NCBI RefSeq assembly: GCF_002834385.1
Contig: NZ_PITQ01000001.1
Span: forward strand, 930,001-994,000
Direction: 5' to 3'
Length of the DNA: 64,000 nucleotides
Source: Rahnella sp. AA
GTDB taxonomy: Bacteria; Pseudomonadota; Gammaproteobacteria; Enterobacterales; Enterobacteriaceae
The notes below the pieces were generated by a model. The model searched no databases, was not told the origin of the DNA, and saw nothing but the letters and a program-made list of their open reading frames with translations. This document shows, piece by piece, positions 57,237 through 64,000 of the stretch; the first letter of the stretch is position 1; the number at the start of each line of letters is the position of its first letter. The position numbers and the translations under genes are program-made.

Positions 57237-58216
57237 CTGATAAAACGTATAGTTCAAAGCCGGCAGTCAAGGACGACTATACGCAGGATCCTCGACGTAA
57301 CGTTGAGTTTTCCCATGCATCGCGTCACTACGGCCGCTGGATTGCCTGGATAGTTGTGTTACTGATTGCCGCTGATGTGATTTGGGCGGTTTCCCACAAC
57401 CCCAATTTCGAATGGCATGTTGTTGCACAGTGGTTTACAGAAGGTTCGATCATCAAAGGCCTGGGCGTTACGCTCGGCCTTACCGTGGTTTCGATGGTAC
57501 TTGGTGTCTTCATCGGCCTGATGCTGGCGATTGCCCGTTTATCTGACAGCCTGCTGCTGCGCAAACTGGCCGGTTTGTACATCTGGTTTTTCCGTGGCAC
57601 GCCGCTGCTGGTTCAGCTGTTGTTCTGGTACAACATGTCGACGTTATTCCCCCGTGTGGTTTTAGGGATCCCGTTCGGCCCGGAATATATGAGCTGGAAT
57701 ACCAATGATCTGATCACGCCGCTGACCGCCGCGATTGCCGGGCTGGCGCTGAATGAAGCCGCTTATATGGCGGAAATCATCCGTGCCGGCTTGTTGTCTG
57801 TTGATAACGGGCAGGCGGAAACGGCTCAGGCATTTGGGATGAGCCGCGGGCGCGCGCTGCGTCGGATTATCATTCCTCAGGCTATGCGTTCAATCATTCC
57901 GCCGACGGGAAACCAGCTGATCAGCATGATCAAAGCGACGTCGCTGGTCAGCGTTATCGCCATGGGAGATTTGCTGTATTCGGTACAAACCGTCTACAAC
58001 CGCACGTTTGAAGTGGTGCCGATGCTGATGGTTGCTGTGATCTGGTATTTGTTTATTACGTCATTGCTGAATCTCGGGCAGTCAGCGATTGAGCGCTATT
58101 ATTCCCGTGGCACCCGCCGCACGTTGCCAGGCGTAAAACGACGTCCGGGCAAGACGGAAGAGAAAGCCACGCCGATCATCAATTCACCGGGCCTGGCCCA
58201 AAAGGAGGACTTATGA
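57233..58216 (+). CDS. ABC transporter permease, His/Glu/polar amino acid type
   Basis: The 327-residue inner-membrane protein has about five membrane helices. The HisMQ signature ([22 protein letters not shown] near 80) and the ABC permease EAA loop ([27 protein letters not shown] near 195) are present. It has a longer charged N-terminus (about 35 residues) and a long C-terminal tail than usual. It overlaps the SBP gene by ATGA and the ATPase gene by ATGA. Confidence 0.92.
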   Translation: MTDKTYSSKPAVKDDYTQDPRRNVEFSHASRHYGRWIAWIVVLLIAADVIWAVSHNPNFEWHVVAQWFTEGSIIKGLGVTLGLTVVSMVLGVFIGLMLAIARLSDSLLLRKLAGLYIWFFRGTPLLVQLLFWYNMSTLFPRVVLGIPFGPEYMSWNTNDLITPLTAAIAGLALNEAAYMAEIIRAGLLSVDNGQAETAQAFGMSRGRALRRIIIPQAMRSIIPPTGNQLISMIKATSLVSVIAMGDLLYSVQTVYNRTFEVVPMLMVAVIWYLFITSLLNLGQSAIERYYSRGTRRTLPGVKRRPGKTEEKATPIINSPGLAQKEDL

Positions 58217-59010
58217 GTCAAATGCCATCCGACGCGCAGTCATCCGAACAGGCTTCTCTGGTCGTCGCCCGTAACATACATAAAAGTTACGGTGATAACG
58301 AAGTGCTGAAGGGGATTGATCTCGATGTTAAACCGAGTGAAGTTGTTGTGATCCTCGGGCCATCTGGCTCGGGTAAATCGACATTCCTGCGCTGTATTAA
58401 TCATCTGGAAGATATCGATCGCGGCTCTATTATGGTCGGCGGTGAACAAATCGGTTATGAACTGCGTGGTGACCGCCTGCACAAACTGTCTGAGCGGGCG
58501 ATTGCGCGCCAGCGTCGTGATATCGGTATGGTTTTCCAGCAATTCAATCTTTATCCCCACATGACCGTGCTGCAAAACATCATTGAAGCGCCGGTGGGAG
58601 TCCATAAAGAAAGTCGTCATGAGGCGGAGAAATATGCCCGGGAGTTGCTGCAAAAAGTCGGTCTGAGCGATAAAGCGGAAGCATATCCGCGGCATCTTTC
58701 AGGCGGCCAGCAGCAGCGTGTTGCTATTGCCCGCGCTCTGGCAGTCAAACCTAAGCTGATGCTGTTTGATGAGCCCACGTCGGCGCTTGACCCGGAACTG
58801 GTGGGGGAGGTGTTAGCCACGATGAAAGATCTGGCGCAACAAGGGCTGACGATGATTGTCGTGACCCATGAGATTGGTTTTGCGAAAGAAGCCGCCGATC
58901 GCGTGGTGTTCATGGATCGCGGGGTTGTTGTCGAACAGGGGGCGGCTGATGATGTGTTGGTGAACCCTCAGCATCCGAGAACGCAGGCTTTCCTGAGCCG
59001 CTTTATCTGA
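58213..59010 (+). CDS. ABC transporter ATP-binding protein, polar amino acid type
   Basis: The 265-residue ATPase has Walker [10 protein letters not shown] (near residue 54), a Q-loop QQFNLYPH, signature [15 protein letters not shown] near 158, and Walker [13 protein letters not shown] near 178. The D-loop and H-loop VVTHEIG follow. It resembles GlnQ/GltL. Overlap with the permease indicates tight coupling. It powers uptake of the substrate bound by the SBP two genes upstream. Confidence 0.94.
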   Translation: MSQMPSDAQSSEQASLVVARNIHKSYGDNEVLKGIDLDVKPSEVVVILGPSGSGKSTFLRCINHLEDIDRGSIMVGGEQIGYELRGDRLHKLSERAIARQRRDIGMVFQQFNLYPHMTVLQNIIEAPVGVHKESRHEAEKYARELLQKVGLSDKAEAYPRHLSGGQQQRVAIARALAVKPKLMLFDEPTSALDPELVGEVLATMKDLAQQGLTMIVVTHEIGFAKEAADRVVFMDRGVVVEQGAADDVLVNPQHPRTQAFLSRFI

Positions 59011-59045
59011 CGAAACACGGGTTGAATCCGGGGCTGCAGAAAACG

Positions 59046-60110
59046 TTACTCTGCGATTTCTACCCGGTTTCGCCCGTTTTTTTTCGCTTCATATAATGCG
59101 TGGTCTGCCGCATTCAGCCATTGCGTGGGGGTTTCCTGTGTATCATCACATTCGGCAATTCCTGCGCTGATATGGATATGCAGTTGCGGATGCTGCGGGA
59201 ACAGGTTGTTAGCCAGGCGGCTTTGCAGACGCTCTATCGCGCGTTTGGCCTGTAGTTTGGTGCTGTGCGGTAAAATAGCGGCAAATTCGTCACCGCCAAA
59301 GCGCCCGATGATATCGGCGGCGCGCATGGTTTGTTTTAGCTCCTGTGCCAGCAAAATAATGGCCTGATCGCCCACGCTGTGGCCGTAGCTATCATTAATG
59401 GCTTTGAAACTGTCAATGTCGATCAGGATCAGCGTCGTTTTGTGCCGGTAGCGGCGAAAGCTTTCCAGTTCATTGCTTAGCAGTGATTCCCAATGGCGAC
59501 GATTGTATAGGCCCGTCAGGCCATCGCGTACGCTGATTTGCATAATGGCCTGCTTATGTTCAGCCAGTTTGCGGGACGTCCTGTAAGTCACGTTTCCCAG
59601 AAAAATAGGGTAAATCATGATCATCGGCAGGCAAAGATAGAGCTGGAAGGGCGTAGTTTGTGGCTGGAAAGGAAGTTCGGCGACAAATAATAATGCCAGA
59701 GCAGCCGTGATTTGCGCGGTAGCGCACCGGAAGAATAACGACTTTCCGCCTGCAGAGATATTATTCATGCCCATCATGGCAAAAATGGTGGCCGAGGGCA
59801 GGGCATTGAACCCCATGATGGCAATCCAGATCCCCCCAAAAACCGCATCAGCCTGAAGGTTGTGGATTTCACTGCGGAAAGGGGCCGATGAATGTTTGGC
59901 TTTCCAGTAGGCAATGTGGGGCCAGATAAACCCGTTGATAAACAGTAATAACCATAACCAGCCTGGCGTTGTGTGCTCAATCATCACTGAGCCGACGCAA
60001 AAGCTACCCGTGCCAAGCCCGACAATACGGGGCAAATAAGTCCGTTTCGCGAAACGCAGCCCGGAATGGTGAGTATCGTTGACCAGAGTCGTATGAAGCT
60101 TTTTCGGCAT
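59046..60110 (-). CDS. MASE2-GGDEF diguanylate cyclase
   Basis: The 354-residue protein has a MASE2 membrane domain (residues about 30-175, with GFIWPHIAY, matching the FIWPHVA motif of the 42.1 kb protein). A GGDEF domain follows (about 195-350) with LIDIDSFKAINDSYGHSVGD and intact RFGGDEFAAI near 268. Cyclic di-GMP synthesis is likely. It is convergent with the ABC operon. Both MASE2 cyclases are placed at edges of accessory transport genes. Confidence 0.9.
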   Translation of the reverse strand: MPKKLHTTLVNDTHHSGLRFAKRTYLPRIVGLGTGSFCVGSVMIEHTTPGWLWLLLFINGFIWPHIAYWKAKHSSAPFRSEIHNLQADAVFGGIWIAIMGFNALPSATIFAMMGMNNISAGGKSLFFRCATAQITAALALLFVAELPFQPQTTPFQLYLCLPMIMIYPIFLGNVTYRTSRKLAEHKQAIMQISVRDGLTGLYNRRHWESLLSNELESFRRYRHKTTLILIDIDSFKAINDSYGHSVGDQAIILLAQELKQTMRAADIIGRFGGDEFAAILPHSTKLQAKRAIERLQSRLANNLFPQHPQLHIHISAGIAECDDTQETPTQWLNAADHALYEAKKNGRNRVEIAE

Positions 60111-60368
60111 CGGTTCTCATTACAGGGCAAGTTAACCCAGGTGAATAAATCTGGTCGAAATCAATTTTAAAGCCATCTGGCTGCAAATAAAGACAGAATT
60201 ACTTTATGAGTATCATATTCACGCTCATAATAACTCACTATGGTCACAATGCGCACAGTTCTGGATCCGTTCTGTTACATTTTCGGGTTGTATTAACGTC
60301 GCGAATGGCCGTTAATAACGGCAAATTGCCACTGCTGTTTTCCAGCACTCAGTGTAAAGAAGGTATGT

Positions 60369-60572
60369 ATGGAAGGTTTAAGTATTACTAAATTGTTGGT
60401 GGTCGGCGTGCTGATCGTTCTGTTGTTCGGTACCAGCAAACTGCGTTCTCTGGGCGGTGACCTGGGTGCTGCACTGCGTGGCTTCAAGAAAGCCATGAAC
60501 GATGACCCTGCCCCCGCTGAAAAAACGACAGCCGAAGAAAAACCGGCTGAACGCGTCGAGCACAAAGACTGA
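60369..60572 (+). CDS. tatE: TatE, twin-arginine translocase subunit
   Basis: The 67-residue protein has an N-terminal membrane helix ([20 protein letters not shown]) and an amphipathic helix ([17 protein letters not shown]), then a short charged tail. It is the same length as E. coli TatE and next to lipA as in E. coli. TatE can partly replace TatA in export of folded proteins. The exported Tat substrate at 27.0 kb would use this pathway. Confidence 0.93.
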   Translation: MEGLSITKLLVVGVLIVLLFGTSKLRSLGGDLGAALRGFKKAMNDDPAPAEKTTAEEKPAERVEHKD

Positions 60573-60610
60573 GTTATCGTACGAAAGTCTTTTCTGTGCC
60601 TCCCCGATGT

Positions 60611-60643
60611 AAAAAAGGTTGTTCTTGCGAACAACCTTTTTTT
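60611..60643. terminator. Bidirectional terminator between tatE and lipA
   Basis: A 14-bp stem (AAAAAGGTTGTTC / GAACAACCTTTTT) has a 4-base loop and A/T-runs at both ends. Confidence 0.9.
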
Positions 60644-60704
60644 GCCTGTAAGCATGAAGAAGTAACAAAATATTAAACGCAGCGCTTGTGCGCTGCGCCG
60701 GCTA

Positions 60705-61670
60705 TTATTTGACTTCCAGCCCTTTGGCTTGCAGATCTGCATGATAAGAAGAACGCACAAACGGGCCGCAGGCGGCGTGCGTGAAGCCCATTTCCATCGC
60801 CGCTTCTTTCATCTGATCGAACTCTTCCGGGCTGACATAACGTTGCACTGGCAGGTGATGGCGGCTTGGCTGCAAGTACTGGCCGAGTGTCAGCATCGTG
60901 ACACCGTGGCGGCGCAAATCACGCATCACTTCAATGATTTCTTCGTTAGTTTCACCCAAACCGACCATCAGACCTGATTTTGTCGGGATTTCGGGATGTG
61001 CTTCTTTGAAGCGCTGCAGCAACGTCAGTGACCACTCGTAGTTAGCGCCCGGACGAACCTGGCGGTAAACACGCGGCACGTTTTCCAGATTGTGGTTAAA
61101 CACATCCGGCGGGCTGGCATTGAGGATATCCAGCGCGCGATCCATGCGTCCACGGAAATCTGGAACCAGCGTCTCGATTTTGATGGTCGGATTTTTAGCG
61201 CGGATCGCCGTGATACAGTCGGCAAAGTGCTGCGCACCACCGTCACGTAAATCATCACGGTCAACCGAGGTGATGACGACATAACGTAATCCCATATCCG
61301 CGATGGTTTGTGCCAGTTTTTCCGGCTCATTGGCATCCGGCGCGGTCGGGCGACCGTGTGCCACGTCGCAGAACGGGCAGCGGCGGGTACAAATGGCGCC
61401 AAGGATCATGAAGGTCGCTGTGCCGTGGTTAAAGCACTCTGAAAGGTTCGGGCATGCGGCTTCTTCACAAACGGAGTGAAGGCCATTCTTACGAAGTGCG
61501 GATTTAATGCCCTGAATTTTTGTTGAGTCAGCAGGCAACTTGATTTTCATCCATGCCGGCTTACGTAACATTTCCTGCCGGTCACTGACCACGGTTTTCA
61601 CCGGGATTAACGCCATCTTATCTGCATCGCGGTATTTGACGCCGCGTTCCATCTGAATCGGTTTACTCAT
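60705..61670 (-). CDS. lipA: Lipoyl synthase
   Basis: LipA is a radical-SAM enzyme that inserts two sulphur atoms into octanoyl chains on lipoyl domains. The 321 residues equal the E. coli length. The radical-SAM cluster cysteines are in CTRRCPFC (CxxxCxxC near 95), and the auxiliary cluster is in [12 protein letters not shown] (CxxxxCxxxxxC near 70). The C-terminal FVRSSYHAD supplies the serine ligand. The lipB-ybeF-lipA order is that of E. coli. Confidence 0.97.
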   Translation of the reverse strand: MSKPIQMERGVKYRDADKMALIPVKTVVSDRQEMLRKPAWMKIKLPADSTKIQGIKSALRKNGLHSVCEEAACPNLSECFNHGTATFMILGAICTRRCPFCDVAHGRPTAPDANEPEKLAQTIADMGLRYVVITSVDRDDLRDGGAQHFADCITAIRAKNPTIKIETLVPDFRGRMDRALDILNASPPDVFNHNLENVPRVYRQVRPGANYEWSLTLLQRFKEAHPEIPTKSGLMVGLGETNEEIIEVMRDLRRHGVTMLTLGQYLQPSRHHLPVQRYVSPEEFDQMKEAAMEMGFTHAACGPFVRSSYHADLQAKGLEVK

Positions 61671-61975
61671 AATCTTGCAGCTTCCAGGTTCGTCTCTTGT
61701 AACTCGAGTTTTTTCAGGACATTCAATGAACTGGCTGATTCATCAAAAAAAGTAGAAATAATGCGGAAATTATATCATCGAAGCATCCTCACGTTCAGCC
61801 CTTCGTCATGGCTGGAAGTGCTAAATGCTGCAATTTTTTAACCTTAAATAAGAATTACTCTCGAAAACGTAAAGGTGAAATGAGATTAATTTATTGAAAA
61901 TAATGGGGAATGCTATTTCCTGCGGGCATGGTCTGTGCGGTGTTAATGGTGTGTAAATATTTTTAGAGTCAGCGC
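61671..61975. other. AT-rich gap between lipA and ybeF
   Basis: About 305 bp with no supported ORF, RNA or repeat. Transcription from the right passes ybeF and enters this gap; the lipA promoter must lie in its left half. Confidence 0.5.
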
Positions 61976-62914
61976 CTATTTATCCGAAGAGGCTTCCTGG
62001 TGGGCAAAAGCCTGGCCGATCGCGGTGATAATCATACTCAGCGTCTTATCATCCTTCACCGTTTTGTTGTAATACATGATGATGTCGTAGCCCAGCGGGG
62101 GAATTTCACATTCCAGGATTTGAACCGGAAATGTCTCTTTGAAAAGCTCGACCATTTTTTCCGGCAAAATGCCCACTAAATCAGTACTGGCCACCATGGA
62201 GAGAATATTGATGGCATTGTAACTGGTAAACACGACAGGCCGCTCGGGGAGTGATTCGCTGAGCTCGAAGTGCATCCTTTTGAGATCACTGGCATTGGTC
62301 ATTATCGCTGTTTGTGGCATCACCTGCGCCTGCTCCGCAGAGAGTGTTTTATCCAGCACCGGATGGTTTTTGCTGCAAACGAAAACCGTGTTATCCGACA
62401 TCAGCTTTATGCCTTTGAGTGATTTGTTGAATAACGGGCTGATATCGATCACCAGGTCTGCACGATGCTGAATAAGGGTATCTTCAGGGTCATTCAGTGG
62501 CAGGTGTTTCAGTGTGTAGTTGTTGTTAATCTTCTTCAGTTCTTTGAGGATCAGCGGAAAAGTAATCAGGGCGACAAAGGGATAACAACTGACCGTCAGA
62601 ACGCGTGATTTATCGTTATCGTGCGTGAAGTCCAGGCCGGTCAGAATGGCGTTAAGCCCCTGGCTGATATGATTGTGCAGATTTGTGGCATAAGTTGTCG
62701 GGCTTATTCCCTGACCATTGCGGATAAAAAGCGGATCCGGAAATGTATTACGTAGCTTTTGAATGGACTGGCTCACCGAGGACGGTGTCAGTTTCAGTGC
62801 TTTCGCCGCATTGACGATGCCTTTATGCAAGTACACGGCTTCAAAAACGGTGAGTAAATTGAGGTCGAGTTTGTGAAGCTTATTCAGGCTGGCGCTAATA
62901 TTTTTATTATCCAT
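61976..62914 (-). CDS. ybeF: LysR-family regulator YbeF
   Basis: The 312-residue protein has an N-terminal HTH (LNLLTVFEAVYLHKGIVNAAKALKLTPSSVSQSI, near residues 18-52) and an effector domain from about residue 95. It lies between lipA and lipB, as YbeF does in E. coli. Targets are not established in E. coli. Confidence 0.88.
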   Translation of the reverse strand: MDNKNISASLNKLHKLDLNLLTVFEAVYLHKGIVNAAKALKLTPSSVSQSIQKLRNTFPDPLFIRNGQGISPTTYATNLHNHISQGLNAILTGLDFTHDNDKSRVLTVSCYPFVALITFPLILKELKKINNNYTLKHLPLNDPEDTLIQHRADLVIDISPLFNKSLKGIKLMSDNTVFVCSKNHPVLDKTLSAEQAQVMPQTAIMTNASDLKRMHFELSESLPERPVVFTSYNAINILSMVASTDLVGILPEKMVELFKETFPVQILECEIPPLGYDIIMYYNKTVKDDKTLSMIITAIGQAFAHQEASSDK

Positions 62915-63066
62915 ATAACATTCCTGACAGTGATAGAACTGTCCCGGCAGATGTTTGCCGGGGAGTGCGCTTATCCGTAAGCGATGAACTGCCGGGAAGC
63001 CAGTTGACGATACTAAAACAGAATTAAGTGTAAATGCGTTTATTTATCAATTAACTGGAAGCAAAA

Positions 63067-63750
63067 TCACAGAGGGGATGTGGCATATTGTTCAAGTTGC
63101 CACGGGAGATAGTCAACCTGTTGGTAATCCAGGCGATGATTGAACGATTTCACCAGCACGGGCATGACCTGATCGACGGTTAGCCCCGGTTTCTCCCGGC
63201 TGGCCTGTGTCATTTCCAGACCGGCATATCCGCACGGATTAATACGGTGGAAGGGCTCCAGATCCATATCGATATTCAATGCCAGACCGTGCAGGGAGCA
63301 CCCTTTACGGATACGTAACCCCAGCGAACAAATCTTTTTTCCATCGACATAAACGCCGGGCGCATCAGCTCGCGGATAGGCATCGATAGAAAAGTGCGCC
63401 AGCGTATCTACTACGGTTTGTTCGATAGCCGTGACTAACTGACGGACGCCCAGTTTTTTCCGCTTTAAATCGACCATCACGTACATCACCTGCTGGCCCG
63501 GTCCGTGATACGTGACCTGACCGCCGCGATCGCTCTGAATAACCGGAATATCGCCGGGCATTAAAACGTGCTCTGCCTTTCCTGCCTGACCCTGAGTAAA
63601 TACGCGCGGATGCTGAACCAGCCAGATTTCGTCCAGTGAGTCGGCGTTCCGGTGCTCAGTGAAATGGTGCATGGCCAGAGAGACAGGCTCATACGGCTGA
63701 AGGCCAAGCTGGCGCAGTACGATACGTTCTTGCGGATTATGTGATTGCAC
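63067..63750 (-). CDS. lipB: Octanoyl-(ACP):protein N-octanoyltransferase
   Basis: LipB transfers octanoate from acyl carrier protein to lipoyl domains, giving the substrate for LipA. The 227 residues include [15 protein letters not shown] near 78 and the catalytic lysine in [17 protein letters not shown] near 140. The catalytic cysteine is in [13 protein letters not shown] near 172. A G-rich hairpin (CCCGGCA / TGCCGGG, 62943-62962) follows its gene. Start codon choice at 63750 keeps the conserved N-terminal [12 protein letters not shown]. Confidence 0.95.
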   Translation of the reverse strand: MQSHNPQERIVLRQLGLQPYEPVSLAMHHFTEHRNADSLDEIWLVQHPRVFTQGQAGKAEHVLMPGDIPVIQSDRGGQVTYHGPGQQVMYVMVDLKRKKLGVRQLVTAIEQTVVDTLAHFSIDAYPRADAPGVYVDGKKICSLGLRIRKGCSLHGLALNIDMDLEPFHRINPCGYAGLEMTQASREKPGLTVDQVMPVLVKSFNHRLDYQQVDYLPWQLEQYATSPL

Positions 63751-63776
63751 GGCAGTTATCGTCAGTAGGAGGAGGG

Positions 63777-63805
63777 AAAACGCGCGACAGAGTTTCTCTC
63801 GCGCG
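63777..63805 (-). terminator. Terminator between ybeD and lipB
   Basis: CGCGCGAgaGAG / CTC..TCGCGCG forms a 7+3 bp hairpin, followed on the minus strand by TTTT. It lies 18 bp after the ybeD stop, so lipB must have its own promoter. Confidence 0.75.
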
Positions 63806-63822
63806 GGCCGGTCAGAAAGGGC

Positions 63823-64000
63823 TTACAGCACCATGCGGACAATTTCGATATTACCCAACTCAGAATACAGAGTTTCGACCTGATCGATGTGGGTGGCGGT
63901 GATCGTAATTGAAACGGAGTGGTAATTCCCTTTACTGCTCGGTTTTACCTGAGGATTGTAGTCGCCAGGCGCATGGCGTTGCACGACTTCCACAACCTGG
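63823..64000 (-). CDS. ybeD: YbeD (DUF493) protein, 3' part only
   Basis: The last 58 residues are present: [30 protein letters not shown], and the terminal [11 protein letters not shown]. These match E. coli YbeD (87 residues) almost exactly. The fold is a small alpha/beta ACT-like domain; function is unproven. The N-terminal third lies beyond the window edge. Confidence 0.94.
   Translation of the reverse strand, partial: QVVEVVQRHAPGDYNPQVKPSSKGNYHSVSITITATHIDQVETLYSELGNIEIVRMVL

Overview
The window is a chromosomal segment of a gram-negative gammaproteobacterium of the order Enterobacterales. Gene content and order repeat several Escherichia coli blocks: bamC-purC-ypfJ-tmcA-ypfH-ypfN-dapE-yffB-ypfM-acrD at the left, ybcJ-folD-argU in the middle, and cspE, crcB, ybeM, tatE, lipA, ybeF, lipB, ybeD at the right. 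The protein sequences and the genes between these blocks (YeaL, YagU and AraE homologues, DUF1176 and DUF2076 proteins) point to a Yersiniaceae-type genome such as Rahnella, Rouxiella, Ewingella or Serratia. This placement is an inference from gene content. No rRNA and no complete mobile element is visible; there is one tRNA.

1-20 kb is mostly core: outer-membrane assembly (bamC), purine synthesis (purC), a zinc metallopeptidase, tRNA acetylation (tmcA), lysine/peptidoglycan precursor synthesis (dapE), AcrD efflux, a Nudix hydrolase, two secreted proteins of unknown role, and folate metabolism (folD). An unusual two-gene cassette lies between ypfH and ypfN: a TPR/ATP-grasp ligase followed 2 bp later by a SerC-type aminotransferase.

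20.9-36.4 kb is accessory. It starts at an argU-like tRNA-Arg(UCU), where the 3' end of a phage integrase gene is left as a remnant. It then holds YagU, AraE, a sugar O-acetyltransferase, a DUF4239 protein, a nucleotide-transporter-like permease with a Tat-exported NADP-binding protein, a LysR regulator, a RamA-like activator with an AcrAB-type pump, and an exported carboxymuconolactone-decarboxylase-like protein with an exported Mn-type cupin and a YahK-like alcohol dehydrogenase.

36.4-48.1 kb contains an iron-linked section. Two overlapping genes encode PstS-like substrate-binding proteins that lack signal peptides. They sit under a strong Fur box, next to an RpiR regulator, and diverge from a TonB-dependent siderophore receptor. 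A second Fur-box gene, an orphan siderophore-binding protein, lies at 46.9 kb. Between them are a MASE2 diguanylate cyclase, a small lipoprotein, a cupin and a prolyl-oligopeptidase-type enzyme.

48.2-64 kb returns to core genes: cspE, a Bcr-type exporter with its TetR regulator, crcB under a fluoride riboswitch, a MocR regulator diverging from an operon that joins a ybeM-type amidase to a polar-amino-acid ABC importer, a second MASE2 diguanylate cyclase, tatE, and the lipoate genes lipA, ybeF and lipB, ending in a partial ybeD.
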